In this document: positions 19,938-27,811 of the stretch, piece by piece
Position numbering within the stretch: position 1 is the first letter of the stretch
How the letters are laid out: every line of letters starts with the position of its first letter
Origin: Shewanella electrodiphila
GTDB taxonomy: Bacteria > Pseudomonadota > Gammaproteobacteria > Enterobacterales > Shewanellaceae
Direction: 5' to 3'
Length of the DNA: 64,000 nt
Assembly (NCBI RefSeq): GCF_023283985.1
Contig: NZ_JAKIKU010000006.1
Coordinates: forward strand, 62,001-126,000
Notes under the pieces: model-generated
What the model was told of the DNA's origin: nothing
What the model saw: the letters and a program-made list of their open reading frames with translations, nothing else
The model's database searches: none
Position numbers and translations under genes: made by a program

Positions 19938-20837
19938 ATGAAAATATTAATAACAGGTGCAACTGGGTTTGTCGGTAAACAGCTAGTCGCATTATTAAGT
20001 CAACAATCGCATCAGCTCACCATTGTGACTCGAAATATCACCCAAGCAACACAGACTTTAGGTGCTGAACATCAGTATTTAGATGACCTCAATCAACTAA
20101 AAAACTTAAATGATTTTGATAGCGTGATAAATCTTGCTGGCGAGCCTATTGTAGGTAAAAGATGGAATAACCAACAAAAACAGCAAATTTGCGACAGTCG
20201 CTGGAATATCACCGCATTGCTAACTCAGTTAATAAAACAAAGTGACACGCCACCAGCAAGCTTTATTAGTGCATCTGCGATTGGTTTTTACGGACGACAA
20301 GGTAATACCCCTGTAGATGAAGATAGCCAAGCTCACGATGAATTTAGCCATCAAGTTTGCAGTGAATGGGAGCACCTTGCCTTAAAAGCACAATCTGAGA
20401 AAACGCGAGTTTGTGTGCTCAGAATTGGGATTGTGCTGGGTAAAAATGGCGGCGCATTAGCTAAGATGTTACCGCCATTTAAGTTGGGTTTGGGCGGTCC
20501 TATTGGCAAAGGGGTACATGGTGTTAGTTGGATACACATTGACGATTTAACTCAATTAATTTTGCATTTGCTGACAACAGAACAAGCCCATGGTGTATTT
20601 AATGCAACGGCGCCTAATCCAGTAAACCATAAGCAATTCGCCGAATCCATTGGCTCAAGCTTGAACCGTCCTGCCTGCATTCCGACTCCTGTCATTGCAC
20701 TAAGACTTGCTATGGGTGAAATGGCTGATTTAATTGTAGAAGGTCAATTTGTACTGCCTAAAAGAACATTGGCATCAGGTTTTAACTTTAAATACCCAGA
20801 TATCTCACCCGCACTAGATTCGATACTTAAAGCTTAA
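19938..20837 (+). CDS. TIGR01777 family NAD(P)-dependent epimerase-like protein (YfcH)
   Basis: 299 residues, an extended short-chain dehydrogenase. Seen: nucleotide loop ITGATGFVGKQL at the N-terminus, NLAGEPIVGKRW, SASAIGFYG, and a C-terminal DUF1731-type tail with FVLPKRTLASGFNFKYP. YfcH in E. coli belongs to this family; its substrate is not established. GTGGTG precedes the ATG. Followed by a hairpin and convergent with a LysR gene. Confidence 0.85.
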   Translation: MKILITGATGFVGKQLVALLSQQSHQLTIVTRNITQATQTLGAEHQYLDDLNQLKNLNDFDSVINLAGEPIVGKRWNNQQKQQICDSRWNITALLTQLIKQSDTPPASFISASAIGFYGRQGNTPVDEDSQAHDEFSHQVCSEWEHLALKAQSEKTRVCVLRIGIVLGKNGGALAKMLPPFKLGLGGPIGKGVHGVSWIHIDDLTQLILHLLTTEQAHGVFNATAPNPVNHKQFAESIGSSLNRPACIPTPVIALRLAMGEMADLIVEGQFVLPKRTLASGFNFKYPDISPALDSILKA

Positions 20838-20876
20838 GGTCGATAAACGCTTTAAAGAGTTCACTATAACGCTAAG

Positions 20877-20910
20877 GCAATCAATGGTTATTAAACCCAT
20901 TGATTGCGCT
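20877..20910 (+). terminator. terminator after the YfcH-type gene
   Basis: Arms GCAATCAATGG and CCATTGATTGC around a 9-base loop; the U-tract is poor (GCTTTCC). Confidence 0.5.
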
Positions 20911-21012
20911 TTCCATTACCATACTAATCCAATAACTTTTCGTTTGCCGCTTCGGATATCAGAAGCTATACCAAACCATATCAGTATATCAATGTAGAAA
21001 TATATCAATAAC

Positions 21013-21891
21013 TCACTTGTTCACTAACGCTGTCGTGGTTTCAATAAACCAATCATAACGTTTAGGTAATGGACGAAATTTTTTGCGGATCATAAACAGT
21101 GGCTCTTTAACTTGATGAGTTAACTTGGCTACAAAAATACATTCTGGTTGACTAAAACTGTTTACCGCAAACTCTGGTAATACGGTAAATCCAAGCCCTT
21201 TTGCAACCGGGAGTAATATTTGATTTAACTGATTGACATAGCTTGCAATTGGAATGCTACCAGCTTGCTCAGTTTTAAAATTACTGTTGATCAATAATTG
21301 CAGGTAATGCTTGGCATCAGGGTGAGAAATCAGCCCCAGTGAGGTAAGTTGTTCAAATGAAATTTCCTTGTCTTTATAAGCTGCCGGCACAATTAAACAA
21401 AAGTTATCATCACCTATTGGCGTCACTTCCAACTCAGGGTTAGAGACAAACTGAGTCACAATACCAATGTCGATATCGTTATTAAATACTTGCTCAATCA
21501 CTCTTTTATTCGGCCCAGCTTCTATTGACACTGATAACTCAGGATGCAATATCTGGTAATCGATAAAGTGTGGATACAGCCACAAAGCAAGAGAGCCTGA
21601 ACAACCAAAGCGACATTCCCCTATAAAAGGTGAATCCTGTTGAATATCACTGAGGAACTGCTCTTGTTGTTTTAACGCTTGCTCGCCATATTGCTGTAGT
21701 TGCATGCCAGCATCTGTAAGCTCAAACCTTTTACCAAAGCGCTGAATAAGTTGCACATTGAGCTGCTGTTCTAACTTCTGAACATGTTGACTAACACCGG
21801 GTTGGGTCATAAACAATTGTTCTGCTGTTTGAGTAAAATGCCCGACTTCAGCAAGTTTAAGGAAGGTCGTTAGCCATTTTTGATTGATCAT
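21013..21891 (-). CDS. LysR-family transcriptional regulator
   Basis: 292 residues starting at the ATG MINQKW (the longer frame starts with GTG; GGA stands 4 bases before the ATG). N-terminal winged helix-turn-helix (about 5-60, FTQTAEQLFMTQPGVSQHVQKLEQQL) and a PBP2-type effector domain (about 90-290). Convergent with the YfcH-type gene and separated from the upstream monooxygenase gene by a strong terminator, so its target is not evident. Confidence 0.88.
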   Translation of the reverse strand: MINQKWLTTFLKLAEVGHFTQTAEQLFMTQPGVSQHVQKLEQQLNVQLIQRFGKRFELTDAGMQLQQYGEQALKQQEQFLSDIQQDSPFIGECRFGCSGSLALWLYPHFIDYQILHPELSVSIEAGPNKRVIEQVFNNDIDIGIVTQFVSNPELEVTPIGDDNFCLIVPAAYKDKEISFEQLTSLGLISHPDAKHYLQLLINSNFKTEQAGSIPIASYVNQLNQILLPVAKGLGFTVLPEFAVNSFSQPECIFVAKLTHQVKEPLFMIRKKFRPLPKRYDWFIETTTALVNK

Positions 21892-21987
21892 AAAATCCAC
21901 TGAGTCGCATCTGACAATCCCGCTACTATAGCAATAAACCCATATAACAATAAATTATTATAAATTTCATTCTTGATAAATATAGAT

Positions 21988-22021
21988 ACGAAAATGCCGT
22001 TAAGCTGACTTAACGGCATTT
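21988..22021 (-). terminator. terminator after the monooxygenase-fold gene
   Basis: Perfect 13-base arms AAATGCCGTTAAG and CTTAACGGCATTT with a four-base loop, followed on the minus strand by TTCG. Confidence 0.75.
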
Positions 22022-22113
22022 AATTAACGGATGAATATGATGAGTTCAACAAGCTAAATTAATCATCCAAGCTTTACTCATTCACCAAAGAAAATTTATT
22101 AACTGAAACTAAT

Positions 22114-22407
22114 TTATTCACCGAAGCTGTATTTTCTTTTTACCTCGACAACCTCAACGGTATAGGACGCATACCATTTATCTTGGCCTAGTTTCTGCGC
22201 AACGCTATGCTTTGAATCCTGATGCCAGCGTTTGATGTCATCTTCTGACTGCCAGTAAGAAATTGCAATTTCTTGCTCCCCTTCTGACACGGCAATAAAA
22301 TCAATACAGCCATATTGCTCAAATGCTAAATCACGCATAATCGCAACAGTATCAAGATAATGTTGATTTTGCTCGCCCACTTTAGCCTTAAAGATAACCG
22401 CAAACAT
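22114..22407 (-). CDS. antibiotic biosynthesis monooxygenase (ABM) domain protein
   Basis: 97 residues beginning at the ATG MFAVIFKAKVG, with AGGA seven bases upstream (the longer frame uses TTG). A single ferredoxin-like ABM/DABB barrel: IFKAKVGEQNQHY, central EGEQEIAISYWQSEDDIKRW and C-terminal WYASYTVEVVEV. Proteins of this type act as small quinol or heme-related oxygenases or simply bind ligands, so activity is unknown. Downstream of ybbP by 34 bp on the same strand, so possibly co-transcribed. Confidence 0.8.
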   Translation of the reverse strand: MFAVIFKAKVGEQNQHYLDTVAIMRDLAFEQYGCIDFIAVSEGEQEIAISYWQSEDDIKRWHQDSKHSVAQKLGQDKWYASYTVEVVEVKRKYSFGE

Positions 22408-22441
22408 ATCCAAATCCTTTAGATGTTAATGGGTTTTAATA

Positions 22442-24925
22442 CTAACCCGCTTTGAGCAATTCACTGCATGACTGATTCAGTAATTGACGACAGCGCCACA
22501 TGCCTAAAAAGGCCACCACAGCGGCACCAGCTAATGGCGCAATCCCCCACCACGGCCAATGCATATATACCACTAATTCAAACACTTGAGTTTTCAGCAT
22601 ATACAATGCAAATTCAGCCACGATTACCGCTAGGATACCCGCTATTGCACCTAATAAAGCAAACTCTAGCCCAGTCGCTGAGCGAAGCAGCCAACCAGAT
22701 GCACCAAAGGTTCTAAGCACTGCGAGTTCGCGCTGCCTGGTTGCCATTCCAGCTTCTGTTTGTGCTATCAATACTAATGCACTTGCTAGCAGTACTAGCG
22801 CCAGCACCAGTGACAAGGATAGTGAAACTTGCTCAATAATTTGTCTTAATTGCCCAACCATAGCACCAACATCAATCACAGATATTGTTGGGAATTGTTG
22901 GATGAGTTGTAGCACCACACCATTGGCAGTCAAATCACTCCCCGCTTGCTTTAAATCTTGATCATTTAAATGGAAGCTGGCCATCGAAGTATACGAAAAT
23001 GGCTCCAAAGCTTTAGGCTTAAAAATCATGAAAAAGTTAGGTTGCAGGGTTTCCCACTGCACTTGTCTAAAGCTTGTTACCTTAACGCTTACACTTTGAT
23101 TATCGATATTAAACGTCATCGTATCGTTGAGTGATAACCCTAAACGCTCAGCCACTTCAGCTTCAACCGAGACTTCATCATCCGCCTGATTAAAAGTCCC
23201 TTGGGTAATTTCATTATTCGGCGGCAGTGTTTCTCTGTACGTAAGGTTTAGCTCTCTTGAGATCCCAACTCGACCTTCTGCGCCATCTTTCTCTTCTCGA
23301 CGAGAAATCAATTCTTCATCATTAATGTGAGTTAATCGGCCTCGGATCACGGGATAAATATCAGTTGCGATAATCTTGTTACTATCAAGAAAATCATCCA
23401 ATGGTTTGGTATCTTCAGGGGCAATATTGACCAAGAAATAATTTGGCGCATCTTCAGGTAGTTGCTTTTGCCACTCATTCAATAAGTCTTGTCTAAGTGC
23501 AAGAATCGTCAATAACAACACTAAGGCACTACTAAAACCAACCAGTTGCACCGCATTTTGTCTCGCTCGGCGACGAAGTCCTGCCAAGGCTAGCTGAAAT
23601 GGATTGGTGGTTTTCATGCCCACGCTATGACCTAAACGGATCATGGCAAAGCCTAAAATACTCAGTAATACACCCAGTAATAACACAGCCAGTACAACGG
23701 TCATGGTTAACGCGATACTGCGTGAATACAAATAGCCTAACAACGCCATTGCGCCAAGGCTTAACAATAAGTGTAACCACATGCCGAACTGCAGCCCTTC
23801 AAGCTGTCGCTGCAATACTCGTAAAGGTGGAATAGCCAGCAAACGCATTAAAGGATACGCTGAGAACATAAAGGCGCTGATTAAACCTGTGCTGACACCT
23901 AAGAGTAATGGTCTTGAATAAGGCGGTGAATAGGCTGCTATTTCAGCAGGTAAAAATTGATTGATACCAATATCCAGTAGCAAGCCACCGATTAGACCTA
24001 AAACAATACCCAATACTGTGACTAGCATTAAGTGAATGCCAAACAAGGTGCGGATTTGTTTTGAAGATGCGCCAAAGGTTTTGAGCATTGCAACAACATC
24101 ATAATGTCGTTGGCAATAACGCTGCGCAGCAATACCTATCGCAGCACACGCTAATGCAATACCTAGTAAACTGGCTAATAATAAAAATCGTTCTGCACGT
24201 TTCACCGCTGAGGCAATTGGTGAATCACCTGACTGCACATCAGTCCAACGCTGACTGTTATTTAATAGCGGCTTAGCTTGAGTTTCAAATTCAGTTAACG
24301 CAGCGGCTTCACCTGCGAATTGATAGACGTAACTTACCCGGCTACCTGGTTGAATAATTCCAGTCGCATCGACATCATCTAAACGCATTAATAACACTGG
24401 CGATGAAGCAAACGGGTTAAAGCCAGCATCAGGTAATCGACTAATCTCAGCAGATAAATTTAATTCAGTATTACCTAACTCCAAGGTGGTTGGGTAACCT
24501 AATAACCCACCTAGTCTGTTTTCATACCATGCTTCACCTGTTAGTGGTAATGCTTGTGTAATGCCAGATGATAATTCGATTTCACCACGCAGTGGATAGC
24601 CATCACCCACGGCTTTTATTGTCACTAATTGAAAATTATCACCCGAATAAACCATCGAGTTAAATTTCATATTGGTCACATGCTTAATATCAAGTGACTC
24701 TGCGAGTATCAGTACTTGCTCATCTAGCGGCGCAGGGGAATCAATGATTCTATCTGCCGCAATAAAATTGGCCGCCTCACCGTTAATTGCCACTTGTAAG
24801 CGCTCGCTCACTCTCGCAAGCCCACTGACCGATAACACAGCTAAAGTGATAGCAAGTACAATCAGTAATAACTGACCTTGCATCAATTCGCGCTTAAATA
24901 AACGCCACGCTAATTGTAATTCCAT
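22442..24925 (-). CDS. ybbP: ABC transporter permease of the FtsX/MacB type (YbbP)
   Basis: 827 residues. Ten hydrophobic segments in the YbbP pattern: one N-terminal, two FtsX-type domains (about 245-375 and 700-815) and a central set (about 380-480), with large periplasmic loops. The ATG (MELQLAWRLFKREL) has GGAGG seven bases upstream and shares one base with the stop of ybbA (TAATG), so the two are coupled. With YbbA and the divergent tesA it repeats the E. coli tesA-ybbA-ybbP arrangement, suggesting a role in lipid or lipoprotein handling. The substrate is unproven. Confidence 0.87.
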   Translation of the reverse strand: MELQLAWRLFKRELMQGQLLLIVLAITLAVLSVSGLARVSERLQVAINGEAANFIAADRIIDSPAPLDEQVLILAESLDIKHVTNMKFNSMVYSGDNFQLVTIKAVGDGYPLRGEIELSSGITQALPLTGEAWYENRLGGLLGYPTTLELGNTELNLSAEISRLPDAGFNPFASSPVLLMRLDDVDATGIIQPGSRVSYVYQFAGEAAALTEFETQAKPLLNNSQRWTDVQSGDSPIASAVKRAERFLLLASLLGIALACAAIGIAAQRYCQRHYDVVAMLKTFGASSKQIRTLFGIHLMLVTVLGIVLGLIGGLLLDIGINQFLPAEIAAYSPPYSRPLLLGVSTGLISAFMFSAYPLMRLLAIPPLRVLQRQLEGLQFGMWLHLLLSLGAMALLGYLYSRSIALTMTVVLAVLLLGVLLSILGFAMIRLGHSVGMKTTNPFQLALAGLRRRARQNAVQLVGFSSALVLLLTILALRQDLLNEWQKQLPEDAPNYFLVNIAPEDTKPLDDFLDSNKIIATDIYPVIRGRLTHINDEELISRREEKDGAEGRVGISRELNLTYRETLPPNNEITQGTFNQADDEVSVEAEVAERLGLSLNDTMTFNIDNQSVSVKVTSFRQVQWETLQPNFFMIFKPKALEPFSYTSMASFHLNDQDLKQAGSDLTANGVVLQLIQQFPTISVIDVGAMVGQLRQIIEQVSLSLSLVLALVLLASALVLIAQTEAGMATRQRELAVLRTFGASGWLLRSATGLEFALLGAIAGILAVIVAEFALYMLKTQVFELVVYMHWPWWGIAPLAGAAVVAFLGMWRCRQLLNQSCSELLKAG

Positions 24926-25656
24926 TAACACGCCTCCTCTGAGACGTTTTGCTCTTCACTGACAGCGGGCTCAGATAAATGGCCGTTCTCCATCACTAAC
25001 TGTCTTTTGCAGCGTTTGGCTAGCTCTAAGTCATGGGTGACTAGCACTAGTGTGGTGTCACTTTCCTGATTGAGCGCAAACAACATATCAGCAATTTTAT
25101 CGCCGTTGGCACTGTCAAGGTTACCAGTCGGCTCATCAGCAAATAGCACTTTAGGCTCGCAAATAAAGGCACGTGCAATAGCAACACGTTGCTGCTCACC
25201 ACCAGATAATTGCTTAGGTAAATGGGTTAAGCGGTGCGATAACCCCACACGTTCTAACATGTTCTCTGCTTTCTCTCGCGCATTCACGACACCTGCAAGT
25301 TCAGCTGGTAACATTACATTTTCCAGCGCGGTTAAGGTATCAACTAACATGAAAGACTGAAAAATAAAGCTGACTTTTTGTTTTCTCAGCGCCGCTTTTT
25401 GTTCTTCATTAAGCCCAGACAGGGCTTGACCATCCAGTAATATCTCACCAGAGGTTGGTGTATCGAGCGCAGCTAACAAACCCAGTAACGTTGACTTGCC
25501 AGAACCTGACGGGCCAAGAATAGCAATACTGTCACCCTGCTTGACATCCATATTAATGCCATTGAGGATAGTAAGCTCTCCCTCTTGGGTCACTACAGTT
25601 TTATTGAGGTTAGTAACATTAATGGCACTTGAATTATTTGCAAAATTAGTCGACAT
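24925..25656 (-). CDS. ybbA: ABC transporter ATP-binding protein (YbbA, LolD-like)
   Basis: 243 residues from the ATG MSTNFANN, with AAGGA 4 bases upstream; the longer frame to 25737 would run through the tesA signal-peptide region. Seen: Walker A GPSGSGKST, Q-loop FIFQSFML, signature LSGGEQQRV, Walker B VLFADEPTGNLD and H-loop VLVTHD. Couples ATP hydrolysis to the YbbP permease. The start overlaps the 5' end of divergent tesA. Confidence 0.9.
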   Translation of the reverse strand: MSTNFANNSSAINVTNLNKTVVTQEGELTILNGINMDVKQGDSIAILGPSGSGKSTLLGLLAALDTPTSGEILLDGQALSGLNEEQKAALRKQKVSFIFQSFMLVDTLTALENVMLPAELAGVVNAREKAENMLERVGLSHRLTHLPKQLSGGEQQRVAIARAFICEPKVLFADEPTGNLDSANGDKIADMLFALNQESDTTLVLVTHDLELAKRCKRQLVMENGHLSEPAVSEEQNVSEEAC

Positions 25657-26287
25657 ACGATCCTTCTTATATTTACCGGCTAAACGCCTGCTTACTGCGG
25701 CATTTTTGTTTGTAGCATCTACAATGTTTGTTTCCACTTCTAGCTATGCTGCCACGATTTTGATCTTAGGTGATAGTCTAAGTGCAGGTTATGGCATGTC
25801 AGAAGAGCAAGGTTGGGTACAATTGTTACGTGATAAGCACCCTGAACATGACATTATCAATGGCTCAGTCAGCGGTGAAACTACCGCAGGTGGTTTGCGT
25901 AGACTCCCGAATTTACTGGCTTCAACCCAATTTGACCTAGTCGTAGTTGAGCTGGGTGGCAATGATGGTCTTCGTGGTTTTCCGCCTAACAAACTGAAAT
26001 CAAATCTTACAAAAATCATTAGCTTGTCTCAAGACAGTGGCGCTGATGTATTACTGACTGAAATTATGGTGCCACCTAATTACGGTCCAAGATACACTAA
26101 AATGTTCAACGATGTTTACCATCAACTTGCTGATGACTTTGACATTGCATTAGTGCCTTTCTTTATGTTGGACATTGCACCAAACCCTGACTTAATGCAA
26201 CGAGATGGTATTCATCCAAATGTCGAGGCTCAACCACAAATTACGCAATGGATGGCGCCGTGGATCATAGATGCGTTAAAAAAGTAA
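25622..26287 (+). CDS. tesA: periplasmic multifunctional acyl-CoA thioesterase / lysophospholipase (TesA)
   Basis: SGNH hydrolase of the periplasm. Using the ATG at 25622 gives 221 residues: KR at about 21-22, a hydrophobic core, and cleavage near SSYA-A (about 43), then the nucleophile motif ILGDSLSAGYG (Ser52), GGNDG, and catalytic DGIHPN near the C-terminus. This is the only ATG upstream of the signal peptide core, but it lies inside divergent ybbA by 35 bp, so the start is less certain than the body of the gene. Confidence 0.87.
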   Translation: MALELFAKLVDIRSFLYLPAKRLLTAAFLFVASTMFVSTSSYAATILILGDSLSAGYGMSEEQGWVQLLRDKHPEHDIINGSVSGETTAGGLRRLPNLLASTQFDLVVVELGGNDGLRGFPPNKLKSNLTKIISLSQDSGADVLLTEIMVPPNYGPRYTKMFNDVYHQLADDFDIALVPFFMLDIAPNPDLMQRDGIHPNVEAQPQITQWMAPWIIDALKK

Positions 26288-26478
26288 TCAAGGTTAAAAT
26301 ATTTCACTAGAAATGAGCAAAAAAGCGCAAATAGTAATTTTATTTTAAGGTTTTAAGATTAAACTAAACAAAATGGATTTGTTTAAAACGTTTCAATAAT
26401 ACCAATGATATGAAGAACAAGACTGAATTGTTCTTTTCGAGTTTTAATTGGTACACCCTATGGCTAAAAGGAAAAATT

Positions 26479-27546
26479 ATGTCCGTCAGTCGTCAAAAGA
26501 AAGTGTATTTACCGACAGCTACACGTAAAAACCAGTACATCACAGTTGGATTTACGTTAACCGATGATTTATTAGGGTCATACAGTGACTTAGATAATTG
26601 CTATCAAGAGTTTAGTAAGCTGGTTTTCCAAGTTGCAGATAAACTAGAACTCTACAATGTTCATGTTATCGCGACTGATAAGCTACCGATGGTACGTTTC
26701 CATAGTGAAGCTTATTGTTTATCTACAGAAGAACAACTGCGCTTTTTCTACAACCCTGCTCATCATGAAGCCAATCGTTTACACACGCTTCCAGGGTATC
26801 GAGCGAAGAAGTTAAAAGTCGTTTTTCTGGCTACTGGTAATGAACTGCGTAGTAATTCAGCAGAGTTTCATGCCAAGGTTCAAAATTTCTTAGCTGAAAT
26901 AAAGCCGTTACTCCCCAATAAAGAAGTACCGACAAAAATTCGCGATCATCAGCATATTTCTTATGACTTTTTCGCAAAAGCAAAAGGACTTAAAGAAACC
27001 TATGGTTACAAGTTACGTGCCGTAGATAGTCGCTATAAGCGCCGTGAATGTAACTTACCTGAATCGGTCAGTGCACTTAACTATGTCACTGTTAGCTTAC
27101 CGATGGGCCGTCGTATTAAGAAGCAATTAGCTGCTGAAAATGCTACCTCATTTGGAGAGAAGTATCAGCGGGTTGCAGATCACTTTATTAAAGCCACCAG
27201 TGACAACAAATTACACCGAGTTGCAATGGTTGCGAATGGAAAAGTGCCGTTAGTCCGTAACAGTAAATATGAGCAATTAAACAGTACTGCTGAATTTCAG
27301 ATGGTAGGGTTTGACCCAAGCGACGCAGCTCCAGCACCTATTTGCCACTGGGACGATACTAAATTAGCTGAAGCCATTCGCTTTGTGATTGTTGCAGCCA
27401 AAGACGATCGATATGATGAAGGCTATGGCCGCTTTATGAATCAAGTTCAGGATGCTGTGCGTCAATTCACCAGCCAATTTGATATTGATAAAGAACATAT
27501 TGATGTCATTGTTCGCTTTCACCAGCACTTAAGTTACAAAGCCTAA
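26479..27546 (+). CDS. DUF3083 family protein
   Basis: 355 residues from the ATG MSVSRQKKVYLP, with AAGGA about 8 bases upstream; the frame is open further up, but those codons lack a binding site. It matches the Shewanella family I know as DUF3083, of unknown function. No signal peptide or membrane segment; basic. The two halves look related: an N-terminal half ending RDHQHISYDFFAKA and a C-terminal half ending VRFHQHLSYKA, which suggests an internal duplication. Stand-alone gene with its own terminator. Confidence 0.75.
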   Translation: MSVSRQKKVYLPTATRKNQYITVGFTLTDDLLGSYSDLDNCYQEFSKLVFQVADKLELYNVHVIATDKLPMVRFHSEAYCLSTEEQLRFFYNPAHHEANRLHTLPGYRAKKLKVVFLATGNELRSNSAEFHAKVQNFLAEIKPLLPNKEVPTKIRDHQHISYDFFAKAKGLKETYGYKLRAVDSRYKRRECNLPESVSALNYVTVSLPMGRRIKKQLAAENATSFGEKYQRVADHFIKATSDNKLHRVAMVANGKVPLVRNSKYEQLNSTAEFQMVGFDPSDAAPAPICHWDDTKLAEAIRFVIVAAKDDRYDEGYGRFMNQVQDAVRQFTSQFDIDKEHIDVIVRFHQHLSYKA

Positions 27547-27608
27547 ACCAGTACTTTAATATACTAATTTTACGAAGTTTCTACCGCACAATAAGTTAGT
27601 ACTCAATC

Positions 27609-27637
27609 AACGACAGCTTAGGCTGTCGTTTTTTTTC
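27609..27637 (+). terminator. terminator after the DUF3083 gene
   Basis: Perfect arms AACGACAGC and GCTGTCGTT around TTAG, then a run of eight T. Confidence 0.92.
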
Positions 27638-27811
27638 TCTGAAAAATATCTCCCTTATAACCAAAAACGCATGTTAAGAAAATGTGGCCAGATCTCACAT
27701 TGATTAACAATTAACAAACAAGGCATGTTGGAGTCATACGAAATAAATCGTATCCACTCCACTGGCGGAACTTTAGGAGTAGGAAATAAATAATAAAAAG
27801 CAGGAGATGCT

